A stretch of DNA of 64,000 bases, from NCBI GenBank assembly GCA_013397845.1, contig VZTG01008545.1, forward strand, positions 1,829,907 to 1,893,906, written 5' to 3'. The DNA comes from Melanocharis versteri (Eukaryota > Chordata > Aves > Passeriformes > Melanocharitidae). The position numbers and the translations under genes were made by a program. The notes below the pieces were generated by a model. It saw nothing but the letters and a program-made list of their open reading frames with translations. It was not told the origin of the DNA and made no database searches. Shown one piece after another: positions 27,401 through 42,400 of this stretch (position 1 is the first letter of the stretch; every line of letters starts with the position of its first letter).

Positions 27401-30400
27401 TCAGCAGAAAACAAATTGTAGTGTGGGATTTAATCCCTCATATCTACTCTATCTACTACAAATGAGCTACCAGTAATCTGAGAATGAACTACCTGGCAAT
27501 CAGCGATTACATGATTTATTTTTTTATTTTCATTCTCCATTGGGTATTATCTGAATACCTGCAGTGCCTCTGTTCTCACCTGACATGTGCCACACTATGC
27601 TGGCTGCAATGACATCTGCTGGTGGCTACAAACCTTCTCAGCTGGCCTAGGTGACTTTATTCACTGTAATAAAAGAAGCAGCTATGTGATCCTGCACTTT
27701 TGGTTTTGTTATTGTATTTTTTCCTCCAACTCAGTACAGAGCTATGGAACAGTATTTAGGTGAAAAGGAATAACTCTGCTACATCTGAGCAAACTCCAGA
27801 GGTAAAACCCACCCCAGCAGCCCATGGAGCACAATGCTGCTCTGACAAGTCTCAGTGGTTTCTCTAAAAATCCCACGTGCCATGGGTAAAAAAGGAAGGG
27901 GCGGGTTTCACTGGAATGGAAGAGTAAGTGTAATTATAAGTTACGGGATCATGGCAAAATCCAGATCAAAGAAAGGCATTTCCCAAGGCAGATCTCCAGC
28001 AGTTTCAAGGAAAGATAACCTCAGTTCTGTCTGGGTGGCAAAGAAATGCATTGGCCACCACAGCAGAGGACCACACGACTGGAATACTGTAGGACTCTGA
28101 GCCCACAAACTGGCAAACATTTCCCTTTTTCTTCCCCTGGAGGCCAGCTGACACACATTACCCATGTCCCAGCAGGGCTGCCATTGTGCAGGGTGCTGCT
28201 TCCCACAGAGCCCACAAGCTGTACCATGGAGGAGAGGCTGTGCCACACCAGGTGCATGTCAAGGCCAGGTGGGATGGCGCTTGGAGCAACCTGGTCTAGT
28301 GGAAGGTGTCACTGCCCATGGCAGGAGGGTTGGAATGAGATGATTTTTAAGGTCCCTTCCTACCCAAACCATTTTGTGTTCTGTGACCATGATGGATTGT
28401 GGGCCACCAGGGCTGCGGGGCTGCAGGACAGTCCCAGTTTCCCCAAGGTGCCATGCTGCACATTGGGTGCCCAAGCATCTTTAAAATAATTCCTCATGGG
28501 TCTCACTGAAACCTAATTATCTTTATGCTAATGGATAATTCTGAATCCTGGTTCCCTTTGTGCTGGGATTCCCACTACCAAACCCGAGGTGTGAGGAGAC
28601 TCACCACCAAAGCCAACGCATTCAAAAATCCAGAGGCATGCTGCAGATGCCAATAGGTAAAAGAATTTGCCATAAACAATCCTTCAAATGGGCCAGCACT
28701 CATGGGGGGTGATGTTTGATGGCATCTTTCTGCTGAGACTGAATTCCTCACGTTCCTGTGCCACAGACTTGAACTCTGATTGCAACAGCCCTGCCCCGAC
28801 CAGGGTAAGGACACATTGGGAAGTATTTACAGTCATCCCTGCTGCTTGAGATTTTTTGCTAGAAGGTACATTACTAGAAGAAAAATGCTGCAATATAATT
28901 TTAAAGATTTCAAATAAAAAGTTATTGCCCTGAGTAGAAAGAAAGGAACATAGCCAGATACCTCAACTACTCCACATAAGGGAAATACTTCTCATCACCA
29001 CTTACTACACATGATGGAACCTCTCTATTCTGTCATATCGAAACAAGGTAAGAGTTAATTTAAATTCTGGAGACAGTCACTTAACGATTTTAGCAGGAGG
29101 GGGCTACAGGCAGATTCCTTGCATGGAGAAACCTCTAAGCCCAGCAGCCATCCCATGCCACAGCACAACCCAGCCACAGTCTGTGGACTTCCACGCAATG
29201 CAAGAAGTGAGATGATGGGTGAGATCAGGGCAGGATGGAGACTGAGGGACATGAAAAGCCTATTAAATTTTTCATGTCACCTAAGAGTGCCAGTCTATGA
29301 GCTTGGAAGCTTTGAAGAGTCCGATTTGTAAAATCGAAAGAAATGAAAATAAAATAATTAAATAAGTCAGATGGCAGCTAACAGACTGCTCACCTAGCAT
29401 TTTCCCACCTCGGGCAGGAGCTCTGATTAATGCTAATTAGCTTATCTTCACATTAGATCCTGATGATTCATCACTTACTACCCCAGGAATTATGACGCAC
29501 TGGGGAGAGATATATTTGTAGATTCCATGGGTGTATGCCATGTCTGGAACACTTAAATGATTTTGGCATGAAAAGGGACCAACCACAAGCCCAGCTAATC
29601 AAACCAGCATTTCTCAACCTACATCTTCCAGTAGTTATAAAAAAGATTCAGAGCAAAGACAAGACTATGGCACTGAAGACAAATTTATCTGCCTCATCAG
29701 TGGTGTAGAATCTTTGCAGAACAAAGGGCTTTATCGGCAACCTGCCAGGAGCCTGTGGCTGCTCCTCGTTTGCATATAAATTTAAAAAGAATTTTAATAA
29801 GTGTTAAATGCACATGATTATTTCTTATTTATAGCTGAAAGTAGGTGTATGCAGTGCTTTATAAAACATAGAGAAAAAGTACCTTTGGAAGTCTGAATGG
29901 AAATCAACAGAAAAACCTGTGACTGCTTCATTGAACAAACTTTCGGGTACATAGCTTTGCTCCCCTGTGGCCACGGGCTCAGTGGGGCCAGCTTGGAATA
30001 CCGGCCTCGTCCTTTCACATGTGATGCATCAAATGAGAAAGGATGTGCTCACAGCTGTGTGCTCCTCCCTGGAGAGGTGCACAGATGGCCCGCTGTCCCC
30101 ATGCCACCGGGTGACTGTCACTCAGCACGGGGCTGGAACAGTTTATCCTCACACAGCTTCAGCAGGGGTGGTCTGCAACACAGGGGGATGCATTTGGGAT
30201 GGACTTTGGCCTCAAGTTGCTTTGCATTCAGTTGTGAGCAAGCATGCAAACAGCCTGGAGCTTCTCTTCTTCTGATAGTGTTTGAACTGTTGATCACATA
30301 AATCCCAAGCCCTCTTGTTATATGTAAAACAGGAGTAGCTACCATACTCCTTCCAACTGAAATTTCTATTCTATTCTATTCTATTCTATTCTATTCTATT

Positions 30401-33400
30401 CTATTCTATTCTATTCTATTCCTCTCTCTCTCTCTATCATTTGTCACTGAGCTGCAATGAAGGGAAAGTCATTCCCTCACACTTATCACACCACCAGGAC
30501 CTGCTACCTGCCTGTGTTTATTGTAAACAGGATAAAACAAAAAAAAAGCTGAATTTTACTGTGGAGGTTGAAGTTTCAGCTGTCTTTCAAAAGCAATGTG
30601 GAGTCACGAAACAGAAGAGATCAAAGACTTATTTGCGAACTTTAGAGTTATTATTGGATACAATCCCTTCTCAGTCAAAGTATCTTGATCTCTTCTGTAA
30701 TTCAGAGGAATTTTCTCAGAAATAGATCCTTGCACCATTGTGGAGCTGCAGTCCTTCAAACATTTTATTTACAGGTTAATGAAGGAAAATGTTCTAGCCC
30801 AGTCATCTCTCAATGATGACATCAGATACTCTTCTTTGAAGTCTGTTTTTTCCAAGGCAGACTTTTGTCAGACCATGCACCTATGGTACCAATATTTGTT
30901 TTATCCATGTGAGAGCCGGCAGGGAAATCTGGGACAGGACGCTTCTGACCTACTCACTTGTGAAACCAGCACTAGTGACTGGAGACATGCCGTAGTGTCA
31001 TCACTTTCCCATTTTTTCCTAGCTCATGGCTCCTGTGAAACATGAGCCTAAACTTAATCCTGAAGTTCATTTGGAGAACAATACTAACCTCAGCCCCAAA
31101 CCCAGTCCCAACTCGTGGGACTCTGGATCTCAGTGTAGTTTCTAGCTAAAAAAAGCATTCTAGCAGGTCCACCTGGATTTTAAGGCAGGTTGTATATAGC
31201 TTCCATCTTTATGACTTGGGCGAGAGTTTTGGTTAGGATTAGTATTAGGCAAGGGGAAAACAATGGCACTGAGGCTGGAGTAGGTGTTAGGATCACAAGT
31301 CAGGTCAGGAAGAACAGATAAATTTGGATCATGAGAAGATTCAGTGAAGGCAAATGAGCAAAGTATGGGGAGAGGACACAGAACTCTTTGAGGTAATTTT
31401 CTTCTGGAACTGGTGAGGGCTGCATGACTTTGGAAGGTCCAAAAGACACTGATGGGCTAGGATAATAAAGGGATTTGGTGGAGACAGCACTGAAATGGAA
31501 AGCTCATGGTGAGTGAATCTGTGACTCCTTTGAAATCTGGGGTCACCAGGAGTCACTGGAGCACTGAATATGCTGAGGCTGGGGTCAGGGTTAGAGTTTG
31601 AATCCATCAGACTATATGGTGGCCTCTGCTGCTACATCTGCAGCCATTTCATTTAGTCTGGGAACTGGGAGAGGTTTCTAGCACTGGGCTGACATTTGAA
31701 TGTAGGATTAGTGCTTGAACCAGGAGAAACCACTGAGATTGTACTACAGGCATCACTAAAACAACCTGGGAACTGCTGAGTGCCCCTGGGCCATGCTTCC
31801 AACCACAGCCAGCAAGGCACTGATGGCCAAGGCTCAAGGCAGTAGGTAAAGCTCAGTTGGTAAGTGCCAATTGAACAGTGTATCATGCCCAGATCGTGAA
31901 TCCAGAAGCAGCTACACTGTCTCATGGCTTTTCTCAGCCAAATCTTAGTCCTAAAATTTTCCCCTCCTATCCAGTGTCTCCCAGCAGCCCTAACCCCGAC
32001 ATAGATCATTGCTCTGTCCTTGTTCCCAGGGTCACTTCCAGCTTTAGGTCTCTACCAGCCCAAACCTTCACCCCAACACATATCTTACTCTAACTCAAAA
32101 AACACATTTCATTTTTTTGCTAAACTGTACATTCAAGCCAAATCCTCACAAAATTGGGGCCATGTGAAAGATGATCACATCTTGGCTTTCCCTTCCCAGC
32201 TGGTGTTCTGCAGCCAGCTCATTCTGGGCCTCAGTGCTAATGAAGAATAAAAGGAGTAAATGAGAATGAGAACCTACACCCAAAATCTGTTTCCTCCAGG
32301 GCAGGCTGACTGACCTGTGAAACCCACATGTGTTGTGTTACAGCCTGTAATCTTTCAACATTGCAGAAGGAATCAAAAGTAAAAGCAGTTATGGATGTGG
32401 AAGGCAGTTCCCTCACCCACACCATTAATGCATGATGATAAACACATATAAGTGTCCTTTGCATAGATTTGTACTGGGAGGTCTCTTTTTTTCCCCAGTC
32501 CAAAGGTGGAAATTATCCATTTCAGATGATGCATTATAAATGTGGTATACCATACTTTCCCCCCTGACTTTTTGAGTAGCACACTAATAAAACAATGAAG
32601 ATTCACATCCTGGCTTTCCTTTCACAGGCACAAGCCACTGGAAAACAGGCAGTAGCTGTAACTGTGCTTCTAAGAAACAAGGCATGAAAGGACTCCTGAA
32701 CCTCCTTGTGTTGCTAGCAGCATCTTAATCCTCAGCCTGCTTGGAAGCAGAGCAGGGGCAGCCTAAATGCAGTTCTATGCACAAGTAATTCTTCCTGTCT
32801 CTCAGCTCCAGTGGAAGGGCCATACCCTGCCACCTCCAAGCTGGAAAGATGTGTCATCCATATGGGATGCTGAAGTGTATGGGCCTTGTATGAGCAAAAG
32901 CAAGGAAGATTTTCACACACTTACAAATAAAAGAAAGACTTGAACTTGCTTACAAACATCTGTAGAATCCTAGAAATGTTTGGGTTGGAAGAGACCTTGA
33001 AGCTCAACCAGTCCCAACCCCTGCCATGGGCAGGGGCACCTTCCTCTAGACCAGGCTGCTCCAAGCCCCATCCAACCTAGCCTGGGACACTTCCAGGGAT
33101 GGGGCATCCGCAGCTTCTCTGGACAACCTGTGCCAGTGCCTGCATCCTCAGGGCTAAATAGAGGCTAAATGAGTATCCAGGTATGAATGGAATATTGCTG
33201 AGGTCACATCCATGAGTGTTGACTCCCTCCCAGCACAGCGTCCTTCCCAGCACAGAACTTTCCCTCCATGGCTCAGGGTGCTGGAGCTCCACTCAGCCTC
33301 TGCTGACACAGACACAGACAGCTGCTCACTACAACCTGACTGCTCTGAAAGCCAAAATGGCACAAGGACATCACCCTACAGCAGCCTGGGTGGGTGTGTG

Positions 33401-36400
33401 CGTTTATCTGTGTTTGTCTATGTGCACACTGAGGAAGTTAATTTTAGTTTCACATCTGAAATTCTTCACTGCTTTAGCTACGTGGTCTCCTCTGTCTTTG
33501 GTCTGTGTGTAGCCAAGTTCAGGTGAAAAACACCATGTCTGTATTTTCCATGGTAAACCACACAGGGTTTAAACTCGCATCATTGTATTTGCAAACATGC
33601 AACTTCTGCATGAGTCGAATCCTGTTTCACTTGAAACCCTCACCCCTAAAGTGTCTGACGTTAGAAAAAAGAAAGTTAAATTCTTGACCACAACCAAAAA
33701 AAACCTCATGCTGGCCCCACTCTATCCTGTGTACACCATCAGAGAAATAGGAGCCCGTGTTTTGATTTCCATGCCATGTTGTCTTTCTGGTCTGGCTAGG
33801 GTTGGTCTAAACTGTATTCTGAGCAGAAGGAGAAGCTAATCCTTCACCACCCTCCTCCTGTGCCTCCCTGTGATACAGGACGAGCCCAGGTGTTCTCAGG
33901 CACAGGAGCAGGGACAATCATCCTCCAGGACCACACATTAATTTGTTCTGCTCTGTTCCTAAATTCAATCTCTCTGCTTCAATTATCGCTCTTTCTTCCA
34001 TGCAACCAGAAAGATGAGATTTTGCTGGTTGGGTATTTCAGGCTCTCCAGATCCTAATTCCTTATTCCTGTTCCTGTTTTCCCATGATATGGAAGCCTTT
34101 TCTTTGCTCTATACATTGCCTGAAGAATGGGAAGCAAACCCAGGGCTCTAAGAACGCTTTTTACCACCCGGACACTTCATTATATGGCTCCCTTTTTAGC
34201 AGGTGCTCTAAACAGAAACATTTCACTGCGGGAAAAGAAGATTAATCTAGTTGTGAATGACCAGATTCTCTCATTATCACTGGCTGACAGGCTTTTCTTC
34301 GGAAAGTTGCGCCACTGAATCTTGCTTGCCTGCATTCTTCGGTAGGTAATGTAATCCTCATTTAAAAGTTTGTGGCTGTCCAACGTCACTTGTTACCTCC
34401 CTTCCACAAACAGCAGGGGAAGGCAGAAGATGCAGAAATTAGACTTTATTGTTGGCTTGTACACCATGATGTGTCACAGGCTTAGTTTACCTCAACAGAA
34501 GTGAACTAAAAAATGAGGAAAAACCGAGCTGAATTCCTTGTCCCAGATTCTGCAGCATCAGCAGTGTGGCAGCTCCAGGCAACAATGCCCAGCATCCAGG
34601 GACAGGATGAATTTGGGATTCACCCAGCCCTCACCACTGCTCCAAGTACCTCCCTGCATACTCACTGTGAGTAATGAGCATTATACCCTGCTGACTCATC
34701 CATTATTCACAAGTAAATCCATGTGTGGTGGCTTGGAAATGAAACATGAAGAGAGATTTTTATATAAATTTCTTTCTAAACATGTTACTGAGCATATTAG
34801 CCAGACCGAAAAAGGAAGTACTGTCCAAGACCACATCAGCACACTTTTGCTGCAAGGGGACAGGAGTCGTTCCCAGCATTTCCAAGGAGTGGCCCACTGC
34901 TCACTGATGGATCATTTCCAGACATTTCCACTCCTGCCTGTGATTACAGCAGTTCAAGCTTCTCCCCTCCCTCTCTCTGGGCATGTTTTTGGGTGACCCA
35001 GCAGCTGCTTGGATCTCCATTGCTGCTGGTGGCCCCAGCACTGGAGGACAACACTTCACCCGTGCTCTCTCCACCCGGCAGTAGAGCTGACTCCCTCCTT
35101 TTCAGTTCATTCCACCCATCCTTGTCTCAAGGAAAAATCCAAATCTCTGTGAGACTGCTAAGGGAGCAGGAAAGCAGAGATCAACACCCAGCAGCTCTTG
35201 GCATGCTCTGCTCATCATTTAAGAAGCGGAGTTTAAAAAAACGTATCAGAGTAGCAACACTTTGCTCCTTTTCTGTTCTCTCCTGATCCAGTGTTCCCAG
35301 AATGTATTATGTCTTAACCAAATGCCCCACGGGGCAGAGCAGTGCACCCCAGTGAGTCACCCTAAATAGCACCCTACATGCTACAGCTGAAGTGATGAAC
35401 CCAACAGCCACTTGTGCTGCGTATGGAAGTCAGGACATTCCACACATGTGAAACAGAGATTGACACAGTTGATATAGAACAGTCCTTTCCTTAAAGCTGA
35501 TCAAGAATATGCTGAGCTACGAGGCAGGGCAACAGGCGGTGCTGTGGGAATAATGGGGCCCCAGTGTGGTACCCAAGGATACTGCTGTCCAGAGGCACCA
35601 ACCTCATGGGCTCCCTTGGGAGTTTGGTACCCAGGACACTGGGGTCACTGGATTAATTCCCTGTTTCACAGGCACTCACTGTACTGCTGCACCTCCTCCC
35701 TTTCTGTGTGATCTGTCTGCTGTCAGCATGCCAGAAATGGGAAAAGGGAGAGGACAGAGTGGCCCAGGGATGTTCCTGGGGAGTGAGGACTCAGCATCCA
35801 GGTGGCACAGGGATGCAGGAGAAGGATGCACTGGAGACACAATCCTCTGCCCCAGCAAGATTCAAATAAATACCCACATTGCCACTCTAACCTCTATCTT
35901 CCCCCAAGGAGGGAATTCTTCTGAGGACTGGGGAAATCCCACAGCATCACTAGATTTTCTGGGAAGGCTGGAGGATAAAAAAGGCACCTACCTCCATTCA
36001 AGTCTCAAAAGCCTTAGAGGCCTCTTTGCCAGCAGAACATCAATGAAATAATACTGAGTGGTTTGTGGGATTGGGATAATTTTATGTAGAGGCATTTTGA
36101 AATGGCTGGATCACCACCACCTGGCAAGTGTGAGTCAAAGGAACATCTGAAATCCTCCTCAGCTGCAGAAGAGGTGGTCTTAACATGGCAAAGTGCTTAA
36201 GAGGAGAGTTGCTTTCCAAAAGAAAGTAATTAACTCTTTTGTCTTAATTCAGATGGATGAGCATCAGGAAGTGACTCCGGAAAATGCCCATATTGGGTTC
36301 CATGGTTGTCAGCCTGTGAGTTCATGATGCAATTCCAAGACTGAAATTATATGGCTGTTTTTTCAGTGTTAGTCATGCAACCTTTCTCTGGGATTTGAGT

Positions 36401-39400
36401 GTCAAGCTGGGTCAAGCTCTCTCCTTCCTCCACATGGTCGCCAATTCTAAGGAATATATAGGTCAGATTCTATGCAGACACTCCTGCAAAGCTATTACTT
36501 CAAATTATACGTCAATTATATGTGTTGAATTTAGCAACTCTTCCTTTTAAATGCAAGCTTGTTTCAGGACTTTAAAACTCTTGGTATCTGCAGTAAAATA
36601 CTTTGCCTTACAGTTGTTGTCCTGAAATCAGACAGAACCAGCAGAGAATGGAAGTTGTCTTCTTCAAAGAATTGTGTGGTGGCCTTCAGAGTCAAGTTCT
36701 GATGGCCAGAATTGGCCAGAGAATCTCAGAGATTTCAGACAATCTCAGCCCCACAGTTGCCCCTAACACCAAGGAGAAGGCGGAGAATTGAAGAGATAGA
36801 AAATACATTTCATTGTATTTCCTTTCTTGACTTTTCATTTCACCTCATTCCTCAATTTCTCATTTAATTTCTTTTTATGAAATAAAAATTCTTCATTTAA
36901 TGAAAGGAAATGAAATCTCAAGATTTCAACAAAGATAATTTCATTAAGTTTTGGCTCATTTCACTGCACTTCATTTTATTCTATTCCATTTAATTGTTTT
37001 CACTTAATTTCAGAATTTTCTTTTTTTTCACACCAACTTTTCAGCAAGTTTACATCTGCGGTTGAGATGCCCACCCCAATGCATGGCTCTAATCTGAAAG
37101 GTGTGGAAGCAGCAATGTTGTGGCTTTGCTATGATCCTCTTGGCATGAGTTTTCCAGCCCAAGTGTGCCAGGAGCTCTAGGCTATTTCCCTCTCTCAACC
37201 CTAACTCTAGGCCTAATGGCAGCTTGACGTTAGGGCTGAGGTCCCCATCACCACGGCTGGTCCAGATTACAAAGATGTAAGAGCAGCGATGTTGTGGCCC
37301 TGCCACGATCACCCTGGAATTTCTTTCCCAGCCCCAGTGTTCCTGGAGCTGTAAGCTCTTTGACTCGCTCAACTCTAACCCTAACCCTAACCCTAACCCT
37401 AACCCTAGCCCTAACCCTAACCCTAACCCTAGCCCTAGCCCTTACCCAAACCAAATACTACAGGATTTCCAGATCAGAAAGATGTAGGAGCAGCAACGCT
37501 GGGGCCCTGCCAGGATTCCCTTGGCATGCCTTTTCCAGCCCAAGTGGGAGTTTTACTGGAGCTGTAGGCTCTTTTAATCTCTCAACCCCAACCCTAACCC
37601 TTACCCTAACCGTACCCTAACGGCAACTTGGCACTGGGCCAGAAGTCCTCATCATCATAGGTGGCACAGATTAAAAAGTGTGGAGTTGGCAATGTTGGCA
37701 CCCTGCTCTAATGCCCTTGCAATGCCTTTTTGAGTGCCATTTCCCTGGAGTTGTAGGTCCTGCAGCTCTCTGAACTGTAACCCTAACCCTAATGGCAGCT
37801 TGTCACTGGGGTTGAGGTCCTCATCACCATGGCTGGCCCGGATCCAAAACATGTAGAGTGAGCAACCTAAAAAAGGAGATGGTGATCTAAAACAGTCTAC
37901 CTCTTTAGCGAGAAACTTCTTCTTCAACAATGAAGAAAAACATGAATGTTGAAGAAAGCTACTTCACATGGATCTCAGGTGGAACTAGGGAGACTGGATT
38001 AGAGTCAGGATTAAAGAAAACATTAAAGAATCATATTCCTTGTTTTGCATAGGGCAGTGCTCATGAAAAAACACCTAAAGCACAGAAATAAGCATAACTC
38101 ATTTTCTTTCACCTAATCTGGTCATCTGCAAAGAGACATGGGTAGCATTACACACATGGCAAAACAAAAATGTAGGAAGCCAAGTGCAGCCAAAGATTCC
38201 AAGAAGTAAATGAAAGAATTCAAGCAGAATGAGATGAAGATGCAAGGCTTTCTGAATGACGCTGTCAAGAGTTGCTTGCCAGCCTTCGCAGCAGCCTGGC
38301 TGGCTCCAACAGCAGGACATGAGATTTTACCACTGCATTTTTTCTTCATAAACTAGAGATTATAGATTTGTGGATTAATTAAGCAGAACTAATTCACTTT
38401 TATTGTTGAAGCTCAATACTGACAAAATGACAGAAATCTATGAGTGATCAAGCAAGAAAAGCCTCATGTGAAGTCAAATTGGGGGGCAAAGGTGCCCCCA
38501 ACTTTCCAAAGCAAGATTTCACTTGGTGTGATGACCTAACTGCCCACACTTGGAGCACAGCAGATTCCAGGTTCCTGGTGCATCTGGAGAACTGACCACA
38601 AACCCTGCCAGCTCTCAGACCACATGAATCATGCCTTGGGATTCTCAAATTCAAAACATGCAAGAAAAATGCTCCCTTTTGATACCACAAAGGTCCTAAA
38701 ATGTCTTTAGGACTGGAATTTAGCTTTCACCACTCTGTCTGTGGATGAGGTCCCCTCCCAAGAGCCAGTCTGCAATGTCTGGAAAACTGTGTCCCATCAC
38801 AGCAATGGGGTGCACCAGGGTCACTGCCTGGGAACGTTCTGGACATGTAATGATAAAAGGCTTTTTTCCACATCTGTCAGAGGTGGAGGTGTTGAGCATG
38901 TGAGGAAGTGGAGAATTCACAAGCTAATTTGGCAAAGAAAAGGAAGTTTGAGAGGCTTTGTGGTAAAGTCAGTTAAAGCAATGGTATAGTACTGAGGTAA
39001 AATAACTGAAGATACAAACCCCACATCATCCTAATCTCTGTTTAATCAATGCCATTGAAAGAGGCTGAGAAAAAAAGTGTGTATTTCATTCTGTAAAAAC
39101 CAAACATTTTTGGGCCTTGATTGCTGGTAACACATCATTGGGAATGTGGCATCCTATAGTGAGCCAACCTGCTGAAATGTCCTTCAGTTTACAATAAACT
39201 TGAAAATTTTATAAATACCTACGTTTGCTCAAGAAAGGTTTACAAGTGGTTTTTATTGAAATGCAACAGAATTTATGCAGCAGAGACCTCTGGGTACACA
39301 GTCAGCAAAGCTTTCATGTAGCAAAACAAAAAAAATTTACAAATTAAGTCCTTGATCTTGCATGTATAAATCCAACACTTGCAAATACAAATATATACAA

Positions 39401-42400
39401 ATAATTTTATGCACCAATTGTTAGGCTGGTTTTGACAAGACCATCCATGTATGTGAAATCATTTCCCTACATGAGCATCTGCAGGTCCAAGCCTAACACC
39501 CACCAAAGACTTTGGGAATGCTGCCCATGGAAGAGGCAGTAACCATCAATTTAGCAAAACAAGGCATTTATGGCCATAAATCTTTGGTATCCATACAAAT
39601 CAGATGAGACACAAGTTTTTAATAATTAATAAATTCGCTGTGCTGTTTGGCACTGGCACAGGTTGCCCAAAGAAGCTGTGGCTGCCCCATCCCTGGAAGT
39701 GTTCAAGGCTGGGTTGGACGGAGCTTGGAGCAACCTGGGGTAGTGGAAGGTGTCCTTGCCCATGGCAGGGGGTTGGAACCAGATGAGCTTTAAGGTCCCT
39801 TCCAGCCCAAACCATTCTGTGATTCTGTGGCTTTGGTACTCTCTCTTTTGGACTTTGATAGCCTGGATTCCTTATTTAAGAGCATTACAGCACTGAGAAG
39901 GGATTAAACCAATATAATATGCAGATATTAAACAGTTGCCTGCAGAATTTTATCTAGAAACCTACACAGCTTTTAGAGAATGATTAATTTAGTCATGAGC
40001 ATGTTGATCATGGTATGGGAAGGAGTGAAGAATTCTATCTCTGGTCTTTATTAGAGAATTATGCCCCCTACCACAGAAATCCAGAGAAAAAAACACCCTA
40101 AGATGATCTTATGCCCTCTGGGAGTCTTGCACATGGGCACATAATACCTGGAAGTTTCCTAGGAGTCTGAGGATACGGCTGTTTTTTGGGAATAATTCAA
40201 AAGTAACAAGAATAGCCAAAAAGTAGGAAGACCTACTGCTGGAGAGAGAGCACAACAGTGGATCAGACAAACCAGAGGAAAACGCAGAGCCCCAGGAAAG
40301 CAGAAGCTTCAGGGCTTTCCCAGCTGCTGACAGTACACAGAGCATGGCCCTGCCAACTCACACCAGCTGAACATCCAGCCCTAGCTACAAAGGTAGCTAC
40401 CCAACATTGTCATATTCCACCTTCAGAGCTAAAGAAAACAAATTACCCACCAGCAAAGAGATAATGTTTGCCACTAGCGGGTTCTGCAAGTGTAGGATAC
40501 AGCACTCCCAGCTTCTGCCTTTACTTGTCATTTTGTGTGCAGAGATAAAGCATTTCTGCACAGCCCTTATAGTAAAGGCAAATTGTAAATGCAGGGTTGT
40601 AATTTATTTATGTACATTAGACACTAGCTAATTTGCACTAGTGACTAGATACCCTATTGGAGCATTTCATATTTTATGAATCAGCAAGCGAGCTAATGAA
40701 CAAACAATTAAACAGTGAACAAAGAAATGTACTTTGTTTGTTACTCTTAGTGAGCTCTAATAATATATCATACTAGTGAATACCTTTGGTTCAAGCGATG
40801 CAGTCTAGACAGTAACGCACACCATGTGCTGAGATATTTTAGAAAAGAAGGGAGATGTCTGCACAGGGCATGATAATGAGAAAGAAGGCAGGGTTGTGCA
40901 TGCTGGTGGGCAAACCCAAGGTAGGCAGGGAACATTCGTCTGATGGGATGAGAGGACAACCGAAAAGGAGGAAAGCTGCTCTGATCTGGGTTGATATCAT
41001 AGAATCACAGAATGGTTTGGGTTGGAAGGGACCTTAAAGCTCTTGTTCAAACCCTCCTGCCATGGGCAGGGACACCTTCGACTAGACCAGATTGCTCCAA
41101 GCTCCATCCAACCTGACCTTGAACATTTCCAGAGGTGGGAATCCTTAAATACAGGTGTGGGTCAACAAACATGCAGCTGTTATTTGCACAGGGAAAATCA
41201 ATATATTTAGAAGAGGTAGAAATTAAAGCAATCAGTGCTGCCCGAGTAAGTTCAAATGCTGCCATCAGTTGATAAGGTGGAGGCGGTGAGAGGGCTGTGG
41301 CTCTCAGCTCCCAGAAAAGAGAAGTGAGGTGCTCCAGCAGCACATTCCCCATTTTCAGACCTGCCTGGCCCTCTCCATCCCTGACAGGAAGTGTGCATTT
41401 GCACCTCACCATGCACCCTGTGGCAGGGGGAACCCGGCCTTCCAGTACGGTGCCACAGCGTGCAGGCGTCACAGCAGACGTGCCTACAGCTCCAGGCTGG
41501 CTGCTGATGGGGCACCCCGGCCACCCCAACCCTGCTGCCACAAACTGGGTCCATGGCTGTGTGCTGCCAGCGCTGCTGACAGCTTCTGCACCCCAGCTAT
41601 CCTGCTATCAAACAAGCCCAGCAGCTCAACTAGCAACCAGCAGCTCCAGCTCTCGCTGGCTCTTTTTAGGCCAGCTATAAAGCTGGTAAACACTTGGACT
41701 CGTCTGACAAAACATTCGAGCAGGAGGAAATGGGGTGTGTGCAGAAATACTCCATTACATATTGTAATGGTAGACATTAATTCAATGTTAATAACACTTT
41801 GCACTTTTCAATCACGTATTCTAAAACCCTTTAGATAGGTGGGGAAGCATTTGGCTGATGATTACTGGGCAGAGCCCAAAGGTGTATTTTTCCCTTAGGC
41901 ACGAAGAGATGAAGTGACTTGTCAAAGTGGCAGGGCTGGGAGGGGAATCTACATTTACCCATTTCCAGACCTACATTCCCATCTAGTTGCCAAAAAGAGG
42001 AGTTAATTTAAATATTACCGTTTGCTGACCTACTTACAACACTACCATCAAAACTTGGAAGCCGTGATCAAGTATATTCCCCTCTATACTTGGGCTTTTT
42101 TAGGATAACACTATCTTTGAAGTATGCCTTTCAGCTGCATTAAACATATGGATCATTATTATTTGCTCCAGTTTCTTAACGAGTCCCTGTTTGCTGCAAT
42201 TCAGCCGCTGCAGACTCTGAATAGACTCTAGCTCAGCTTCACAGCCCTGACAAACACCTTCCCAGTGCAAGGATTGCTCTCTGTTACTGTCACCCCATGG
42301 CCATCGTCACACTCTGCCCAAGGAGCCTGTGCAGAAAGAGCAGAAAGTGTGACTGCTCCTGTACCTGCTCCTGTTTGTCCTCTTCTCCTTGGTTCTCTTT

